Of a DNA stretch of 64,000 nucleotides, positions 10,697-21,830 are shown one piece after another. The translations under genes and the position numbers were made by a program. The stretch spans positions 118,206 through 182,205 of the forward strand of contig JAPDOI010001422.1 of the NCBI GenBank assembly GCA_029168955.1. Reading direction: 5' to 3'. Below the pieces are notes generated by a model. The model ran no database searches and was not told where the DNA came from. It was given only the letters and a program-made list of their open reading frames with translations. Source of the stretch: Aplectana chamaeleonis (Eukaryota > Nematoda > Chromadorea > Rhabditida > Cosmocercidae). The number at the start of each line of letters is the position of its first letter. The first letter of the stretch is position 1.

Positions 10697-10779
10697 ACTC
10701 CGCCATTGCCGGTCCCAAGCCCGGATGAGAAAGGAGGAGGGTTGGCCCCCCATGCTACCGACGGGCTGGAAAACCTAAG
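10697..10779 (+). promoter_or_regulatory. Structured 5' leader of the LINE
   Basis: The leader contains CCGGTCCCAAGCCCGG, which can pair its outer CCGG arms, and then purine-rich AGGAGGAGGG opposite CCCCCC at about 10749-10754. Closely similar leader sequences are, to my recollection, common at the start of RTE-type LINEs in other animals. HDV-like ribozymes are known at the 5' ends of some RTE elements, but I could not fit that fold here. Only the hairpin is directly visible. Confidence 0.4.
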
Positions 10780-11390
10780 GTGGTAACCATGGAGAGTCTC
10801 ATAGGATATCGCGATACTGCTACCGCATCCGGGGCAGCCGATGCGCCAGCACTGGGGACCCAGGGTGTTGGTGACAAGTATGCGACTGGCCAGAATGGTG
10901 GAAGATTGGTGACGCCAAAGAAGGAGGTGCGGTTTGCCGTTTGGAATGTACGATCAGGACATTACGTTGGACAAAAGAAGTCATCGCAAAGGGAACTGTC
11001 GAGGTCGAAGATGTGGGTAGCAGCACTGTCTGAATTGAGGATCAGCGGTTGTGGAACAATGATTGTCCAGGTGCCCGATTCTGAAGAAAAGATGGTATTG
11101 TACTACTCCGGTGGCGAAGGACATCACGAAGGTGTTGGATTTATGTTGAACTGGCAAGCGTCTGGAAGCGTCATCTCGTTCGAGCCGATTTCGAGCAGGA
11201 TTGCCGTTCTGACGTTAAAAGGAACTATTAAGACGCATGTCGTGGCTATCTACGCTCCGACGGAGCCTAGCTCTGATTCCGATAAGGACGCGTTCTACGC
11301 TCAACTGCAAGACTTACTGATTGCGATTCTAAAGACTGGCCTAAAACCTTGTCGTAGGTGACTTCAATGCACGTGCCGGAAATGATTGAA
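10780..11390 (+). pseudogene. LINE endonuclease domain
   Basis: The first frame opens with ATG near the leader and reads into an exonuclease-endonuclease-phosphatase fold. Visible are FAVWNVRSG near the start, GVGFML in the middle and VVAIYAPTE before the break. The frame ends at 11361. The next motif of the domain, GDFNARAGN, is present one base out of phase at 11355-11385 and is followed by an in-frame TGA. The domain nicks target DNA to prime reverse transcription. Both active-site halves are present but cannot be made as one protein from this copy. Confidence 0.85.
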
Positions 11391-11905
11391 TTGGCTGGGA
11401 AGGGGTATTGGGCAGATTCGGTGTTGGCGAGATTAATGAAAATGGTTTGCGTCTGCTCTCGTTTGCAGCGTTTAATGGACTCATTGTCGGGAACAGTCAC
11501 TTCCAGCACCGCAGGAAGCACCAACTGACTTGGAGAAATCCCTCTGGACGAGACGTAGCTACGTTGGACTATGTTCTGATGAGTTCACGTTTTAGGTCAT
11601 CGCTGAAAGACGTCCGTGCTATGAGAGGTCCAGATTGTGGTACAGATCACTACCTTCTTCGTGCAGTTGTGCAGCTCCGCCTACAACGGACTACGCGAAT
11701 GGAACCTCCTAAACATAAACTCGACTGGACACACCTCATGGTACCCGAGACGAAGGAGTTGTTCCAAGTGGCACTGTCAAACCGCTTCGCATCATTGTCG
11801 GACAATGCATCGGTGGACGAGCAGGAGCGGCAAGTAGCAGACGCAATCTTGGAAAGTGCAAACCACTTTGCCCTGTTACTCGCAGGCGGATCCAGCCGTG
11901 GATAA
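11391..11905 (+). pseudogene. LINE endonuclease C-terminus and linker
   Basis: The frame continues the endonuclease after the stop. LTWRNPSGRD and LDYVLMSSR, followed by GTDHYLL, correspond to the last catalytic block, with the DH pair of this endonuclease family. It then enters the linker ahead of the reverse transcriptase. A one-base shift near 11870 moves the following sequence into the next frame. Confidence 0.8.
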
Positions 11906-13229
11906 CAGACGAATCCTTGCTACTCATCGAAGAGAGGAAGCGAGCAAAACTGACTAATTTTGATCGATACCGGCAACTCAGCAGAGAACTTCGTTGCAGG
12001 CTGAAAGCGGAAAGGGAGTCGTACTGGAATAAGGTGGCTGCTGATTTGGAGGAGTCCGCTAACAGGCATGACTATCGCACCCTCTATCGGACACTCAAGC
12101 GGCTTGGAAAGAAGACGAAACGCGTTAGCGATAGCATTAGGAATGCAGATGGATCGTTTGTGCGCTCTGTGGAAGAGCGTCTTCGTCGCTGGCAACAGTT
12201 CTTCGGTGAACTCTACAGTCATGAAGCGCCACAGGGACCGCTTCCCAACCCACCATCAATCGATGAGCCAGAAGATTCTGATCTCGACTCAGAGCCCACT
12301 GTGGAGGAACTGAAGACTGCTATCAAATCGCTGAAGAACGGCAGGGCATCAGGCGTTGACAATGTTGCTGCTGAGGCCATCAAAGCGGGTGGAAACGTGT
12401 TGCTACTTCAGCTTCATCGTCTAATAACTCTCATCTGGCAGTCAGAGAACATACCCGCTACTTGGAAACGTGCAATAATTGTACCCATCCACAAGAAGGG
12501 CGACGCCAGGGACTGCAAAAATTACCGAGGGATCAGTCTGCTGTCAATCGTAGGCAAAGTCTTCATGAAGATTATCCAGAACAGGCTTCAACGTCATCGA
12601 GAACAGACCGCTCGTGAGGAACAAGCAGGGTTTCGGACAGGGAGAAGCTGCAGTGATCAAGTTTTCACTCTTCGACAACTTATGGAAGAGAGGATCCGCA
12701 CTGGAAAGCGAATTGTCATCACTTTCATTGATTTCAAGTCTGCATTCGACTGTGTTCATTGGCCTGCGCTGTGGAGAGCACTTGATAGCGAACATGTACC
12801 AGACAAGATAGTTAACCTGCTCCAGAAAACGTATGAAAGGTTCTTCCAGCTCGGTTCGCGTTGGAGATAAGCTGTCGGAAGAGTTTAAGGTTAAAGCTGG
12901 AGTTCGCCAAGGTGATGTTATATCGCCGTTGCTCTTCAATACTGTCGTCGACGCTATTATGAGGGAGGTCTTTGAGAACAGAAGAGGTGTTCAGTATAGC
13001 GCTAATGGATACGTCTCGGATCTGATGTTTGCGGATGACAGTGCAGTGTTTGCGGATACCGATGAGGATGCAACGTACCTGATAAATAGAGTGGCGCTTG
13101 TTGCAAGCTCTTACGGCCTAAGAATAAATCAGGAGAAGACAAAAGTGATGACATCGGATGGCTCGCCTGCAACTGTGCACTTCGAAGGGGCGGAACTTCA
13201 GCAGGTCAAGGAGTTCAAATACCTTGGAT
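11878..13229 (+). pseudogene. LINE reverse transcriptase
   Basis: The long frame to 12870 holds fingers and palm motifs in order: LKNGRASGVDNV, then WKRAIIVPIHKKGD, then NYRGISLLS, then EEQAGFRTGRS, then FIDFKSAFD with a catalytic aspartate. After a shift near 12838 the frame at 12833-13229 continues with GVRQGDVISPLLFN and LMFADDSAVFA. FADD replaces the usual YADD, as in many RTE elements. All three catalytic aspartates are present. The protein is split by the frameshift. Confidence 0.92.
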
Positions 13230-13865
13230 CCAGTCGTGCAAGAACGGAAAGTTGCGGCCACAGCAGAGGTATGCAGCAGGATCGGGCAGGCATCCAGTGC
13301 GTTTGCATCGCTTGGTTGGTGTCTGTGGAAGAAAAACAATGTTTCACTGGAGACTAAAATGCGATTGTTTCGAGCGCTAATAATTCCGATTCTACTGTAT
13401 GGTTCGGAAACATGGACTCTACTGAAGCCAGACCTTGTCAAGCTGGAAGTCTTCCAATTGCGGTGCCTGCGACATATTCTTGGGATCACGATTCGTGACC
13501 GTATTTGCAACGATAACATAAGAAGAAGCTGTATGGATCAACCGCTGGTTGAAGAGCAACTGAAGACAAGAAGATTACGGTGGTTTGGACATGTATGTCG
13601 AATGGATGCTGGCCGGCTCCCGTACAGTATGCTGTGGCGGAAGCGCCCGCCGTCGTGGAAGATCCAGAGAACGGCCCCGAAGAAGACGTGGCTCAAGCAT
13701 ATAGAAGAAGATTTAAAAACCCAACGGTGCAGTGTTCCTAACGCTAAACTTATTGCTGCAAACCGTACTGAATGGAAGCGTATCGTTCAGGCCGCACGAG
13801 CTCCTATGGCACCTACAGCAGTGTATTGGTTGAGAGGGCATCCCGCTCCGCCAGACGCCAGCTAA
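13230..13865 (+). pseudogene. LINE C-terminal domain
   Basis: After another shift near 13230 the frame gives the post-RT region: ILLYGSETWTL, then LRRLRWFGHVCRMD. This is the domain seen in isolation at 4352-4728, 27775-28554 and 58659-58860 from related but different elements. The stop at 13863-13865 lies just before the TGAG tail. Confidence 0.88.
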
Positions 13866-13886
13866 CGGGATGAGTGAGTGAGTGAG

Positions 13887-13898
13887 TGTGGCTTATCA
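13887..13898 (+). repeat. LINE target duplication, right copy
   Basis: TGTGGCTTATCA, identical to 10685-10696. It marks the exact 3' end of the insertion. Confidence 0.9.
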
Positions 13899-14584
13899 GT
13901 GACCAGCCACGCCTTCTTAAATGTGATCGTGTAATAATTGCTATGTATATACGTATTGTGTTTGAACACCAGTATGTCTACCCCACCTTCGTCTATCTAT
14001 TCGTACATACTTTTGCGGCAGTTACATAACTGTCAACTTTTTTCTCGTGTGCGTAGCAGTTTTTGCTCATACAAATGAGCCGTCACTACAGGCCTGACCC
14101 CTCTTATAGTGAGGCTAATAACAGTAGTCCTGTATGACTTTTTTTGATTCAGTACAGATTTCAGTGGAGGTTTAATGAGCTACGTATGGTCTCAGATTTA
14201 GTCAGGTGAATTGAACAGGTGCAATGACTGCGGCTGGCCGTGTGTCGTTGGCGGAATCATCGAGCAACTAGGATTCGATGGCGCGCGGCGATATCACATC
14301 GCAGCCTTGTTTATTTATGTAACCAAAATGATTACTTGAACTCTATTTCAGTTGCATTCGAAGGTCAACATTCGGGAAAGGTGGAAAATCTTTCTTTTAG
14401 AGCGCACCCAGACCTTGACATTATGAAATGTGGTTACGCCATTCGAATATATTGGAGTCTAACTACATATATTCGACTTGAAAAATTTTGAGAACGTAGT
14501 TTAAAAAAACTGCTTTTTATTCGCGCTCCGGAAATCCTGGTAACTACAAATTATCGAAAGATAACATAAACAGTGTTGCCATAT
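13899..14584. other. Gene-free interval
   Basis: No gene, splice pattern or repeat recognised. Confidence 0.35.
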
Positions 14585-14753
14585 CAATAAACAGAACTGA
14601 GAAAATGTAGTTATGCCTTGGTGAAAAGTGCTGTGCCCTTTTCACCAAGGCATAACTACGTTATCTCAGTTCTGTTTATTGTTGAAATGAAGAATATGGG
14701 CTCTGCCCTTTTCACTCAGGCATAAATACGTTATCTCAGTTCTTTTAATTGTT
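14585..14753. repeat. Palindrome plus a third direct arm
   Basis: 14585-14681 is a near-perfect inverted repeat with arms of about 44 bases (start CAATAAACAGAACTGAGA) around GTGCTGTGC. A third copy of the right arm follows in direct orientation at 14698-14753, beginning at CTCTGCCCTTTTCAC. This could arise by slippage or template switching at the hairpin. Confidence 0.75.
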
Positions 14754-15160
14754 TTGAAAAATCGCATCCGAGGACCACGTGTGTTTCCGACCGAAGCATA
14801 GCGGAAGTTTGGTGAAAACAGGGTCCAGCGCGTGGTGTGGTGCACGATAACTGCTCCGACCAGTCCCGCTTCATCCTAACAAGACCCCAAAATTGGGTGA
14901 CTCTCGAGAATCTTATCAAAGTTAATGACCATGAACGACTTTCGATAAATCTCCGAATCGCAACTGTCGATTTAATAGCAAAGAGTCTTCTGTAGCTTGC
15001 CAACCGAGTACATTACAGATTCATTTAGCTAACTTTTCGGAGCTGTCCCCTTCTTCGGAGCCTGGGAATCGAAAACATCCGAGAAACCACTCGATCAAGC
15101 GCTATTCCATCCTGCAGTTTCAGTCAGCGGGTAACCAGACCACCCACGAAGCAACATGTG
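14754..15160. other. Gene-free interval
   Basis: Nothing recognised except a 90-codon minus-strand open frame without any domain. Confidence 0.35.
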
Positions 15161-15227
15161 CAACGAAAACTTTTTAAGTTTTCGTTGTCATTCAGGTAGA
15201 GGCTGTTTGGGCCTCTACCTGAATGAC
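15161..15227. repeat. Two abutting perfect hairpins
   Basis: 15161-15187 is CAACGAAAACTT, a TTT loop and the exact complement. 15187-15227 has perfect 17-bp arms (GTCATTCAGGTAGAGGC) around the 7-base loop TGTTTGG. The hairpins share one base. Perfect arms suggest a recent origin or selection for the fold. No coding context tells which. Confidence 0.8.
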
Positions 15228-16273
15228 CGTCAGATGGTCTTGCCTAACACGCTCTGAAGATGCTCCCAAATCCTGGCTGGAGACGGTCACCTGGATGTAG
15301 GCAGGAGTTCAGGAAAGATGCTGTAAAGCTAGATTCAAAATCACTCGGCATTGAATGGCAATTCAAGCGCCATGTTTCACTTCGAACATAGCGGAATGGC
15401 GACCAATGGATGGATTTTGTTCAAATTTTGGCTGAGTATCCTGACAAGTAGATAGCTGACTAGTACTAAGATGGCGCACCTAGAGGGAAGGGCGGAATGA
15501 CCGCATCAGGCGAGAGCCAGCCGAATCGGGTCAAGTAGGTCAGCTCCGAGCTCTCCTTTTCCCATTCCTTGCACAAGGAGTCGTTCTTGCGTTCACAGAG
15601 TAGCGGGTTCTGAAGTATCTGGCAAGGATGCCCATATCGCATTTAGTGGAAAACGAAAGTAGGTGACAACAGGGGCTTTTAAGAAGTTTGTTCAGTTTAA
15701 AATTCTAACCTGCTTTAATTGGGAAGAAAAACAATCATTCGGGAACGTTACTACTCAAAGGAAATGAAAAATCGTATAAGAAGCTCTTAATACATTACTT
15801 CTACTATAAAAAGTGAAGCCACAAAAAGTCGAAAAAGGTTCAAAGATTTAAAAAAGATAAAAAAAGGGTGCCAGACGGTCGATAACGCTGCGAATACTCG
15901 GTTTGGCTATTCGCACGGTAGCTACTGCAGGCAGTACGCAGCCAATCAGTTGCACGGCTAGTAACAAGGGCAACCAACATACTTGCGAGTATCATAAGTC
16001 GCAAGTAGGGTAGTTTCCCTAATGTGAGCGAATTTTCGGTCCTAACCTCGCAAGTAACTTTAATAACTCAGATAGGGCACAAGCAACTTGATTTGCTCGC
16101 GATAACTCGCAAGAAACTTGATTCGAAGCTTCTTAGTGTAACTCGTAACTCAAGGAGGGGCATTGTGACCACATAAATACTTTTCTGACCATTTTTTTGC
16201 CTTTGAGAGACGTTTCACTCCTTTATTTCTTAAAGTCATCACAAATCTGTTCACGAGAGACTGAAGAACGAAG
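15228..16273. other. Gene-free interval
   Basis: 1 kb without a recognised feature. Confidence 0.35.
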
Positions 16274-16307
16274 TTCATCTTGAACAGTGTGTTCATCTTG
16301 AACAGTG
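16274..16307 (+). repeat. 17-bp tandem duplication at a MITE edge
   Basis: GTTCATCTTGAACAGTG occurs twice in tandem, ending at the left terminus of the foldback element. Confidence 0.7.
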
Positions 16308-16764
16308 CAGTATACACGCTCGTAAACGTAGTAGGGATAACAATGTGAATCGAATCGTATGGCTTACAACATAGTGTCTACGCATTTTGAAGCGTCAAAA
16401 ACGACCCACAATGCCGTTACAGAAGTAACAAGTTTGGCCCCGCCCGTATTTTCACGCCCCTTGTATTTGCCCTTTTCCTCCAACGCAGGGTTGCTGGTTC
16501 ATCTTCACCAACAGTGACGGGTGTGGTTCACTTGTTAGGCAATCCACCAACAGTACCGAAGGTGAAGATGAACCAGCGACCTTGCGGTGCAGGAAAATTG
16601 CAAATGCAGGGGCGTAAAAACACAGGGCGGGGCCAATTTCTAGCTCATGTAGCGGCATTGTGGGTCGTTTTTGACACTTCAAAATGCGTAGGCGTTGTAA
16701 TCTGGGCCATACCATTCTATTTCCGTAGTTATCTCAATCACGTTCACGAGCGTGTATGCTGCCT
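16300..16764. mobile_element. Foldback MITE, group E
   Basis: The left end is AGTATACACGCTCGTAAACG and the right end is CGAGCGTGTATGCTGCCT. Long imperfect arms meet near 16530 and include AAAACGACCCACAATGCCG and its complement. A close relative lies at 36020-36466. The open frames at 16452-16840 are by-products. It has TTAA-type surroundings on the right only. Confidence 0.75.
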
Positions 16765-16768
16765 TTTA

Positions 16769-16872
16769 TTAAAGGCGTTTCCTTCATTTTTACGTCATTT
16801 TAGTTATACCAGGGAGCCGCTTAATCAAAATAGCGAATGATCTCAAAATTGAAGATTGAACACTGCCTTTCA
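16769..16872. mobile_element. Small TTAA MITE abutting group E element
   Basis: It runs from TTAA and AGGCG (16769-16777) to GAACACTGCCT (16858-16868), followed by TTCA. At about 100 bases it is the shortest family member here. Only a few bases separate it from the preceding element, a pattern repeated at 22837 and 36467. Confidence 0.55.
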
Positions 16873-17854
16873 ACCGAAATTCTTCTTCCAGCAGAGAAAA
16901 TTTGAAGCAGAGACTCATGAAAATTCCTTTCCATTTTTTGTTGTTTTCATGGTATGCAGCGATCTCTATTCGTCTGAAAAACAACCTGACTTCTTATGTT
17001 TACAAGCAGTCTGTGTCATAACATAGTATGCCAGAGAAAATTTTTCGAACACAATTGGTCACAAATCGTGATGTTTGTCGAGGGTTGCATTACAATCAAA
17101 ACACAGAAATGGGGTTGTCACGTGTTTTGCAGTTTGAATTCCGCTCGGGACCGTGTTGCGTAAACAGAACAGCCTGTAAAAGATGGACCAACTCGTTCAT
17201 TTCCGTGATCCCTTAGACGGCAATCCCATTACACTGTGTGATACAGCCGATTCTTGAATAAAGCGGTGGAAGGGCTACAGCTATGGAAACCTTGATATTT
17301 GATTGACTCACCCAAAGGACAATGATACGGATTGATTACCTGCTTATATAGCGTTATGTTTCATGGGGAAAACGTTGCCACATTGCCGTCTAAAGATTGA
17401 TATAGTCGTCTTGAAAGCGTGATATGGTTGAATTGAATCCCATTAGTGTATGTGTGCTAGCACTGATTCATCAATTCAATCATCATTCCAGTTTTTTTGT
17501 ACTTGAATATGCTAAGAAAACATCTGAATCGCACTTCAAGAATACACGTACACTGTGCATGTAGTCCTCTCGCCTGGATACTGGAGAGGCGAAGGCAAAG
17601 AATACTACAAACAAAAGATTGTATACCTTCAAAAGTTTCCATGAGTAATGGTTTCTTTGACAGAGCTGTGTACAAATGTTCGTTTACTTAGTATGAGTCT
17701 GTATCTGGGTAATAACAGCCTAGAATGTTTAAAATGTTGGTTAGAAGGTAAGAATATTTTATTCGTTTGACCAACACCCTGGAGCTCTTAGGAATGAGGA
17801 AGGATTCTCTACAAAGAGTTGTTTCAATTTTCAAGGTCGAACCATAAGGCCATT
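16873..17854. other. Gene-free interval
   Basis: No gene or element recognised. Several 60-70 codon frames overlap on both strands without domain content. Confidence 0.35.
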
Positions 17855-18150
17855 GTTATACCTCCAGTCTGCGACCGCGACAGGTTCGCTCATCTGCTAC
17901 GAATCGCGTCGGGGGGATAGGGACCCTCTACACACCGGGGGAGTTGTCCCGTTTTTGCAGTTCGAAGCGTCACGCTTCTCAATGCATGCGGGGTGGTGTC
18001 GAGTGGAATCGGAGCCGCAAAAAGACGAGATAACTCCTCCGTCGATGTGTAGAGAGCCCCTGTTCCGCGTCTGCACCCAAATTATCACCATGAAAAAAGC
18101 TGTTACAGGAACACTGTATGCGACGGTCGCGTCTCAGGGTCGCAGATGAA
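17855..18150. mobile_element. Foldback D with foldback K nested inside
   Basis: The outer arms are GTTATACCTCCAGTCTGCGA and the right-hand complement ending in ATGTTATAC. An inner inverted repeat (GGGACCCTCTACACACC against GATGTGTAGAGAGCCCC) forms a second foldback within the first. The outer sequence reappears at 30370-30480 (TGCGACCGCGGCAGG), and the inner one at 24617-24700. Both are non-coding. Confidence 0.65.
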
Positions 18151-19488
18151 TGTTATACATTCAAGTGTTAAAACCGTGTGCTGTAGCGGGCATCGGTCGC
18201 GGTGCGCCACAGCTACGGAGTAAGTGGTTTAGTGCGGGTCTCCTCCGTTTTCTTTCTTTTTTGTAGCTCCTTCTTTCTTTTTCTATCCTGGAATCTTCAC
18301 CTTTGCCTAAATATATAAGTCTTGAAGCCTCTTTATAGAGCTGAAACTAAACTGATTTGCTGTTGATTCCGGGTTATTGATTTGCCTGCAATTGCGAGAG
18401 CTATAGCGCGTGTCAGACGTAAGTTGGCGTGATGTATGGCATAGCACAACTGGTCCTCAGCGACTGCGACGTCGATATGGTCTGCGACCGCAACAGGGCC
18501 GAAGGAGAGTATTACAATGGCCTAACCGCAAACCACCAACATTTTCAAAGTTGATGGGATATACGAAAGCTCTGGGCCGGACAAGAGGATTCCCAGAAAC
18601 TCTCGACGAGGATTTGGTAATTTCTGTCTTGTAAAGCCACGCTCAACACCAGGTTCACAAATATCACTCAAGTTTCGCTCAGAAATGAGTGTGAAATGAG
18701 TTACTCAAAAGAAACGAAAAGGTTTCGAAAACCCGCCATCGCGCGCCTTCTGGCCAAATCCTATGAGTGGTATTCTAACAGAGCTCTAAGACCCCTCTCA
18801 TAGCTGTCTGACTTCCAGTAATGGTAATTTTCATTGTTGAGCCATCGATAAACTCACCGTGATTGAGTGTGTGCCTTCACTTTCAAAGCATGCGATATAA
18901 TTTTTACACTCGTGTACTTTTATTGACCATGAAAGTGACTTTGTTCACACAAAAATAGAACATCTGTTAATGATCTCATTCATATGTGAGTTTTTCATAA
19001 CCTTTCTAACACAGCGACACCCAGGCGAAAGTGCATTTTTGCGTGCTAGGAATCTGATTACAAGGAAAACCATTCCTGCGTTGTTCTAAATGAGCAAAAT
19101 GAAGCAACTCGCGAGTATGCCCTCGCTACGAGTAGTAATAACTAAGAGTGTATCTTGCCCAAACTTGTATCATAAAAAGTTTAGGAGCTCGAAACGGTTG
19201 GTCGGAGTACTAAATCCAAGTTTGCCCTACTGCGAATTTAAAAGAAACCAGAAATGCACCGTAAATGCGTGTTCAGCTCCCACAAAGACCCGCTCCTAGT
19301 GCTAAGGTTTGATGAGTTCCAAAATGAGTTGTTGGCGAAAAATTATATAAGGGATCCTGACCCTGGGCAACCAGTGTGCCGCTGCCTAGTCTATACAGAG
19401 AAGAGCCACTAGCCTGAGGCATGGTGGCGCTGTGGAAGTGCGCCGCACCTCCTACGCGCGCCCTTAGAGGCCAAAACTTTCATGGCGT
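18151..19488. other. Gene-free interval with a D scrap
   Basis: GGTCTGCGACCGCAACAGGG at about 18479 matches the arm of foldback D. The remaining 1.2 kb shows nothing recognisable. Confidence 0.4.
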
Positions 19489-19845
19489 CGAAATTCTCCG
19501 AACGCCATCAGTATACTTGCGAACCTGTCCGCTAACTTGTCTTTTGTTTCCTCGATGGAACGGCAGCGACATTGCTACACCACTTGAAGGCAAGTAGGTG
19601 GATGACCAAATGAAGAACCGTTGACATTCATGGCAAGGGACAGTCGGGAGCTTTAGTTACCAGCTAGGAGAAACTATCGATCGAAAGTTGGAACGTTAGT
19701 CTTTGCGCAGACGCTCGTTTAACGAGGTATGGCTCTGGCACATAGTCGATTGTGCTCTCCTTCATCTGTCTGTCTCTATTGTCTTCTCAGCAGTTTGGCG
19801 TGTTACATGCGGCGCTGAACAGGATTACTAGGTCTGCTTCTAGAT
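19489..19845 (+). repeat. Dispersed repeat L, copy 2
   Basis: Direct counterpart of 525-870. The two copies diverge by substitutions and small indels throughout. It lacks the MITE that follows copy 1. Confidence 0.7.
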
Positions 19846-20435
19846 AACTACATATTAGGGAAATCGAAGAGTGATGTTGTATCTGCACAGCACGCGTAGA
19901 AACCGGAAGTGGATCGAAGTAGTGTCAGACGGCCGAGGAATTGTCGAATAGTCTCGAAGACACAGTCTAAGCTCGTGGGTAAAATTTGATATTACGGTCC
20001 GGCCGCTGTGTCGAGCAACTCTGCCAAACGCGGAATCTCAACTCTTTACAATAAGCGAGAAAACTCGAGCACCCACACCCTCCGCCCCCAAATCAGCACC
20101 CATTGGCTCCGCCCATTTGAGAGCTCCCGGTCCTAATAAGAACGAGACGCGTCATGGATTTTGAGCAAAATCTACGTTCTTCCATTTCTTATCGGTCTAG
20201 CCTCATTGTGTGAACTGTTTTAGTGCGACGGCTGCGAACGACTAGGAAAAACAGGCCCGAGACAGCTGGTGCACATTTTTTTCAACGTTTTACATGAGAA
20301 TCTTTGAGAATCCATACCTTCGTTTGTAATGGGTTCTGTGCAAATCTAGAGACACCTTTGTGATCAGCAGAAAATTGTCTCTAAGATTGTCATGAGACCT
20401 GGGAAACGATTCTGAGGTTGGATTGTGCCTTGACC
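19846..20435. other. Gene-free interval with a MITE end
   Basis: GATTCTGAGGTTGGATTGTGCCT at 20410-20432 matches the right terminus of the group B MITE at 10585. The rest is unremarkable. Confidence 0.4.
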
Positions 20436-21830
20436 GACCATCCAAGAGCATTTGAAGCAGATTCGAAAAGTGAGCAAAGCAGGTGTTTGGGTCTCGCATA
20501 TTCTGTCCGAACAGAACAAGGCTAACCAATCAATCACATGCTACTTATTGCTTCAACGACACAACACAGAAGCGTTTTTCGATCGCTTGGTTTCAGGGAC
20601 AGTGGCTCTTTCCAAATGAAGTCCACGAAGTACCGCCAAGCCAGGTTCACTCCGCGAAAAGCGCTTTTTTGTGTTTGGTGCAGGATTCGCGGCGTTGCTC
20701 ATTCTAGTTATTTAAACCTGGACAAACTGTTAATGCAGACCACTTACGGCGAACATTTTCAGCGAGTCAGTCAATCTTCTATTGTAAAGTGGCCAACGAT
20801 TGTCCACCGGAAAGGCGCCATCCACCAGCAGGACAATGCTGTACGAGGCGAACCCTACAAAATTAAATGGATCGGGGTGCTCTGAGAGAATCTTTCGCGC
20901 TAGTACCGTGATGCTCCCGTGATCCGCGATAGTTCCGTGTTCGTCTCCCCCTAGTCCCGCGATCCGCGTTCGTTCCGCGATAGTTACCCAATTGACTCAT
21001 CCGTTGGCATTCTCGTTCTCGTACCGTGGTGGTACCGCGATCGTTGAGAGGTTTACCGCGCTAGTACCGTGGTGCACTCGCGATCCGCGATGGTACCGTG
21101 ATCGTTTCCCCCCGGTTCCGCGTTCTCATGATGTGCAGATTTGTAAAGCAGCACGGAATACGGCAAGGGCAATACCTTATAGCTTCGTGCTGACCTGATA
21201 GGCAACACTCGCTCGGATGAAACATCGAGAGGGCATGAATGCGGTACGATCAGGGGTGGAGGGTGGCAGGATCTCGCGACCGTCCCGCGATAGTTCCGGG
21301 CTCGGTTCATCGCGGTTCCGCGATGTAACAACCCGAATACATCAATTTATATACACGATTTGCCCTCAGGTTGAAGCTGGTAGAATCTCGCGATCGTTCC
21401 GTGATAGGCCCAGGCACGATTCCTCGCGGTTCCGCTATAGAGCATCGTGGGAGCATCGATGAACGAACGCGGTACGCTCTTGGTTTGAGACTGGCAGATT
21501 CTCGCGATCGTTCCGCGATAGCCCCATGCTAGTATCCTCTCGGCCCCTACCAGAAACCGAGGGGATCCTATCCGTGAACGATCGCGGGGGATTCTCTCAG
21601 AGTGGGAGGTGCTGCCTTATACCCCATATTTTAAGATGTTGCCCCATCGGATTTCCACGTCATCCGGGCACCGAGACACTTTTTGAGTGGCAAAATGTTT
21701 GCGAATTTGGATGGTATCCAAAATTCCACAACACGATATTTTGCCGAAGAAATTAATATTCTTCGACCAGAAAGTGAAAATTTACTCACCAGCTGGCGAA
21801 ATGTTATTGGCAATGATGGGTGGCATCACT
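20436..21830 (+). pseudogene. Mariner transposase, split by an insertion
   Basis: Before the insertion, frames read KQIRKVSKAGVWVSHILSEQ (helix-turn-helix end), HNTEAFFDRLV (first acidic block, altered), PRKALFCVW, and KWPTIVHRKGAIHQQDNAV. The last block corresponds to the second catalytic aspartate. After the insertion the frame resumes at 21603 with WEVLPYTPYF and a C-terminal tail ending near GNDGWHH. Several frameshifts and a stop are present. The sequence is unlike the mariner at 54.4 kb, so these are different lineages. It is dead. Confidence 0.7.
20880..21602. mobile_element. GC-rich word-repeat element inside mariner
   Basis: The inverted ends are CTCTGAGAGAATC (20880-20892) and its complement (21590-21602). 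The interior is saturated with variants of CGCGATCGTTCCGCGATAG, with three clear units at about 110-bp spacing (21263, 21378, 21487). The insertion splits the mariner frame between the second and third catalytic blocks. The flanks GGGGTG and GGAGGTG suggest a degraded target duplication of 8-9 bp. The superfamily is uncertain. Confidence 0.7.

Larger units (their letters stand above)
10697..13886 (+). mobile_element. RTE-like LINE, full length, broken coding region
   Basis: A 3.19-kb non-LTR retrotransposon lies between perfect 12-bp target duplications. The order is a GC-rich leader of about 80 bases, an apurinic-type endonuclease, a linker, a reverse transcriptase and a C-terminal domain. 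The tail is built of TGAG repeats (13870-13886), as RTE-clade elements often have. The duplications are intact, so the insertion is not ancient. The single long reading frame is nevertheless interrupted by shifts near 11345, 11870, 12838 and 13230 and by a stop near 11387. These may be decay or single-base assembly errors. Confidence 0.92.

Noticed and set aside
16452..16840. 87 and 108 codon frames
   Set aside because: They are mirror translations of the two arms of a foldback MITE.
21053..21462. 81-92 codon frames in the GC-rich block
   Set aside because: They are translations of the CGCGATCGTTCCG word array inside the insert in mariner.
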